The translations under genes were made by a program, and so were the position numbers. The notes under the pieces were generated by a model. It saw nothing but the letters and a program-made list of their open reading frames with translations, was not told the origin of the DNA and ran no database searches. Positions 22,182-22,778 of a stretch of 22,778 nucleotides of DNA are shown here, one piece after another (position 1 is the stretch's first letter; each line of letters begins with the position of its first letter). This DNA is from Candidatus Moraniibacteriota bacterium (GTDB lineage Bacteria > Patescibacteriota > Minisyncoccia > CAIUEV01), in contig VGKB01000009.1 of NCBI GenBank assembly GCA_016867255.1, positions 1 through 22,778 on the forward strand. The letters run 5' to 3'.

Positions 22182-22218
22182 CAAGTCAAAGAGAGGGAAG
22201 TATAAATATTTATAATTC

Positions 22219-22234
22219 AGTGCTTATTCGCACT
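22219..22234 (+). promoter_or_regulatory. Small hairpin abutting the dnaA start codon
   Basis: AGTGC (22219-22223) pairs with GCACT (22230-22234) around a 6-nt loop; the ATG begins at the next base, 22235. A stem directly against the start could hinder initiation. It includes the word AGTGCTTA also found before rpsC and rplP. Confidence 0.4.
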
Positions 22235-22778
22235 ATGTCTGATTCTTCTACCTACGATAAAATATGGCAAGCAGTGCTGGGAGAAATGGAGCTTATTGTT
22301 GGCCGGGCCAGCTTTACCACTTGGCTCAGCAATACCAAGATTATTTCTATTGAAGAAGAGCGGGCAACAATCAGGGTTCCCAGTGGCTTTAGCCGTGAAT
22401 GGCTGGAAAAAAAATATAATAAACAAATCCTGCAATCTCTGCGCAACTTCTGCACCAACGTTAAGGAAATCCAATATATTATTGGGGGATCGGACAAGAA
22501 AGCCGTTGACTCAGCCAAAAAATCTCTCCGGTCCCAACGGAGCGGCATTAAAATCCTAGAGATAAAAAGTAATCTTAACAATCACCGGATGTCTCCCCGA
22601 GAAAGGACGGGCTTAAACCCCGTGTATACTTTTGACACCTTTGTAGTGGGAAGCAACAATGCTCTAGCGGAAGCGGCAGCTAGAGCCGTAGCCGACGAGT
22701 TGGGCAATAAATATAACCCACTCTTTATCTATGGAGGGGTGGGATTAGGTAAAACTCATTTACTTCAGGCCATTGGCA
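22235..22778 (+). CDS. dnaA: Chromosomal replication initiator DnaA, 3' partial
   Basis: The frame is open from ATG 22235 to the window end, giving 181 residues. Domain I (1 to ~85) begins MSDSSTYDKIWQAVLGEMEL and includes SFTTWLSNTKI; a polar linker (domain II, ~86-127) follows. Domain III then starts with LNPVYTFDTFVVGSNNALAEAAARAVA and reaches Walker A GGVGLGKTH (167-175). The window ends just past it, so Walker B, the sensor motifs and the DNA-binding domain IV lie outside. DnaA opens the replication origin and regulates its own promoter in many bacteria, which fits the two DnaA boxes upstream. A GTG at 22220 is an alternative start that would add five residues. There is no Shine-Dalgarno within range. 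Confidence 0.95.
   Translation, partial: MSDSSTYDKIWQAVLGEMELIVGRASFTTWLSNTKIISIEEERATIRVPSGFSREWLEKKYNKQILQSLRNFCTNVKEIQYIIGGSDKKAVDSAKKSLRSQRSGIKILEIKSNLNNHRMSPRERTGLNPVYTFDTFVVGSNNALAEAAARAVADELGNKYNPLFIYGGVGLGKTHLLQAIG

Noticed and set aside
22296..22559. 87-residue plus-strand frame near the window end
   Set aside because: It is a shadow of dnaA, whose real frame is open from 22235 to the window end.
1..22778. tRNA, rRNA, CRISPR array, insertion sequence or prophage
   Set aside because: No cloverleaf-like segments, regularly spaced repeats, transposase or phage genes were seen; all gaps are shorter than 210 nt.

Overview
This 22.8 kb window looks like a chromosomal segment of a Candidate Phyla Radiation / Patescibacteria bacterium, most likely Parcubacteria-like. 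The signs are: compact genes all on one strand; an archaeal-type UMP kinase; a shortened HrcA; ribosomal proteins S19 and L22 with long basic tails; two large single-pass membrane proteins of a kind I associate with this group; and near absence of Shine-Dalgarno sites. TGA serves as an ordinary stop (for example in the CAP protein, ftsE, hrcA and rpmC), so the UGA-recoding lineages are unlikely. The taxon is an inference from gene content, not from a database search.

Layout. 1-3330 is a cell-envelope block: the 3' end of a secreted CAP-domain protein, an S41 C-terminal processing protease overlapping it by ATGA, then ftsE and ftsX. A long-type sugar-1-phosphate nucleotidyltransferase follows (3349-4425). 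4459-8537 holds two diverged paralogous membrane-anchored proteins on either side of ruvA. secA (8629-11385) ends at a strong stem-loop terminator. A new promoter then serves hrcA-grpE (overlapping by ATGA), probably followed by a membrane-anchored oligopeptide-binding-type protein and pyrH.

A second promoter, next to a perfect DnaA-box 9-mer, precedes a fragment of the S10 ribosomal cluster (rpsS-rplV-rpsC-rplP-rpmC). This fragment runs with an 11-nt overlap into trigger factor, then clpP and a small basic membrane protein. Next come rpsU, which is the only clearly well-spaced Shine-Dalgarno gene that is not in a coding overlap, and ybeY, which carries a GC-rich hairpin repeat in frame. A coiled-coil protein comes last before a 205-nt gap with two DnaA boxes, a promoter and a start-codon hairpin leading into dnaA (cut by the window end).

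How the genes work together: protein synthesis (S19, L22, S3, L16, L29, S21), 16S 3'-end maturation (YbeY), nascent-chain folding (trigger factor, GrpE), proteolysis (ClpP), export (SecA) and envelope division (FtsEX plus protease) sit beside the replication initiator. The most interesting signals are the rpsU Shine-Dalgarno exception, the repeat-derived insertion in ybeY, the ruvA-flanking paralogues, and the direction of transcription relative to a possible origin. No rRNA, tRNA, CRISPR array, insertion sequence or prophage was seen. No gene-free stretch exceeds 300 nt.
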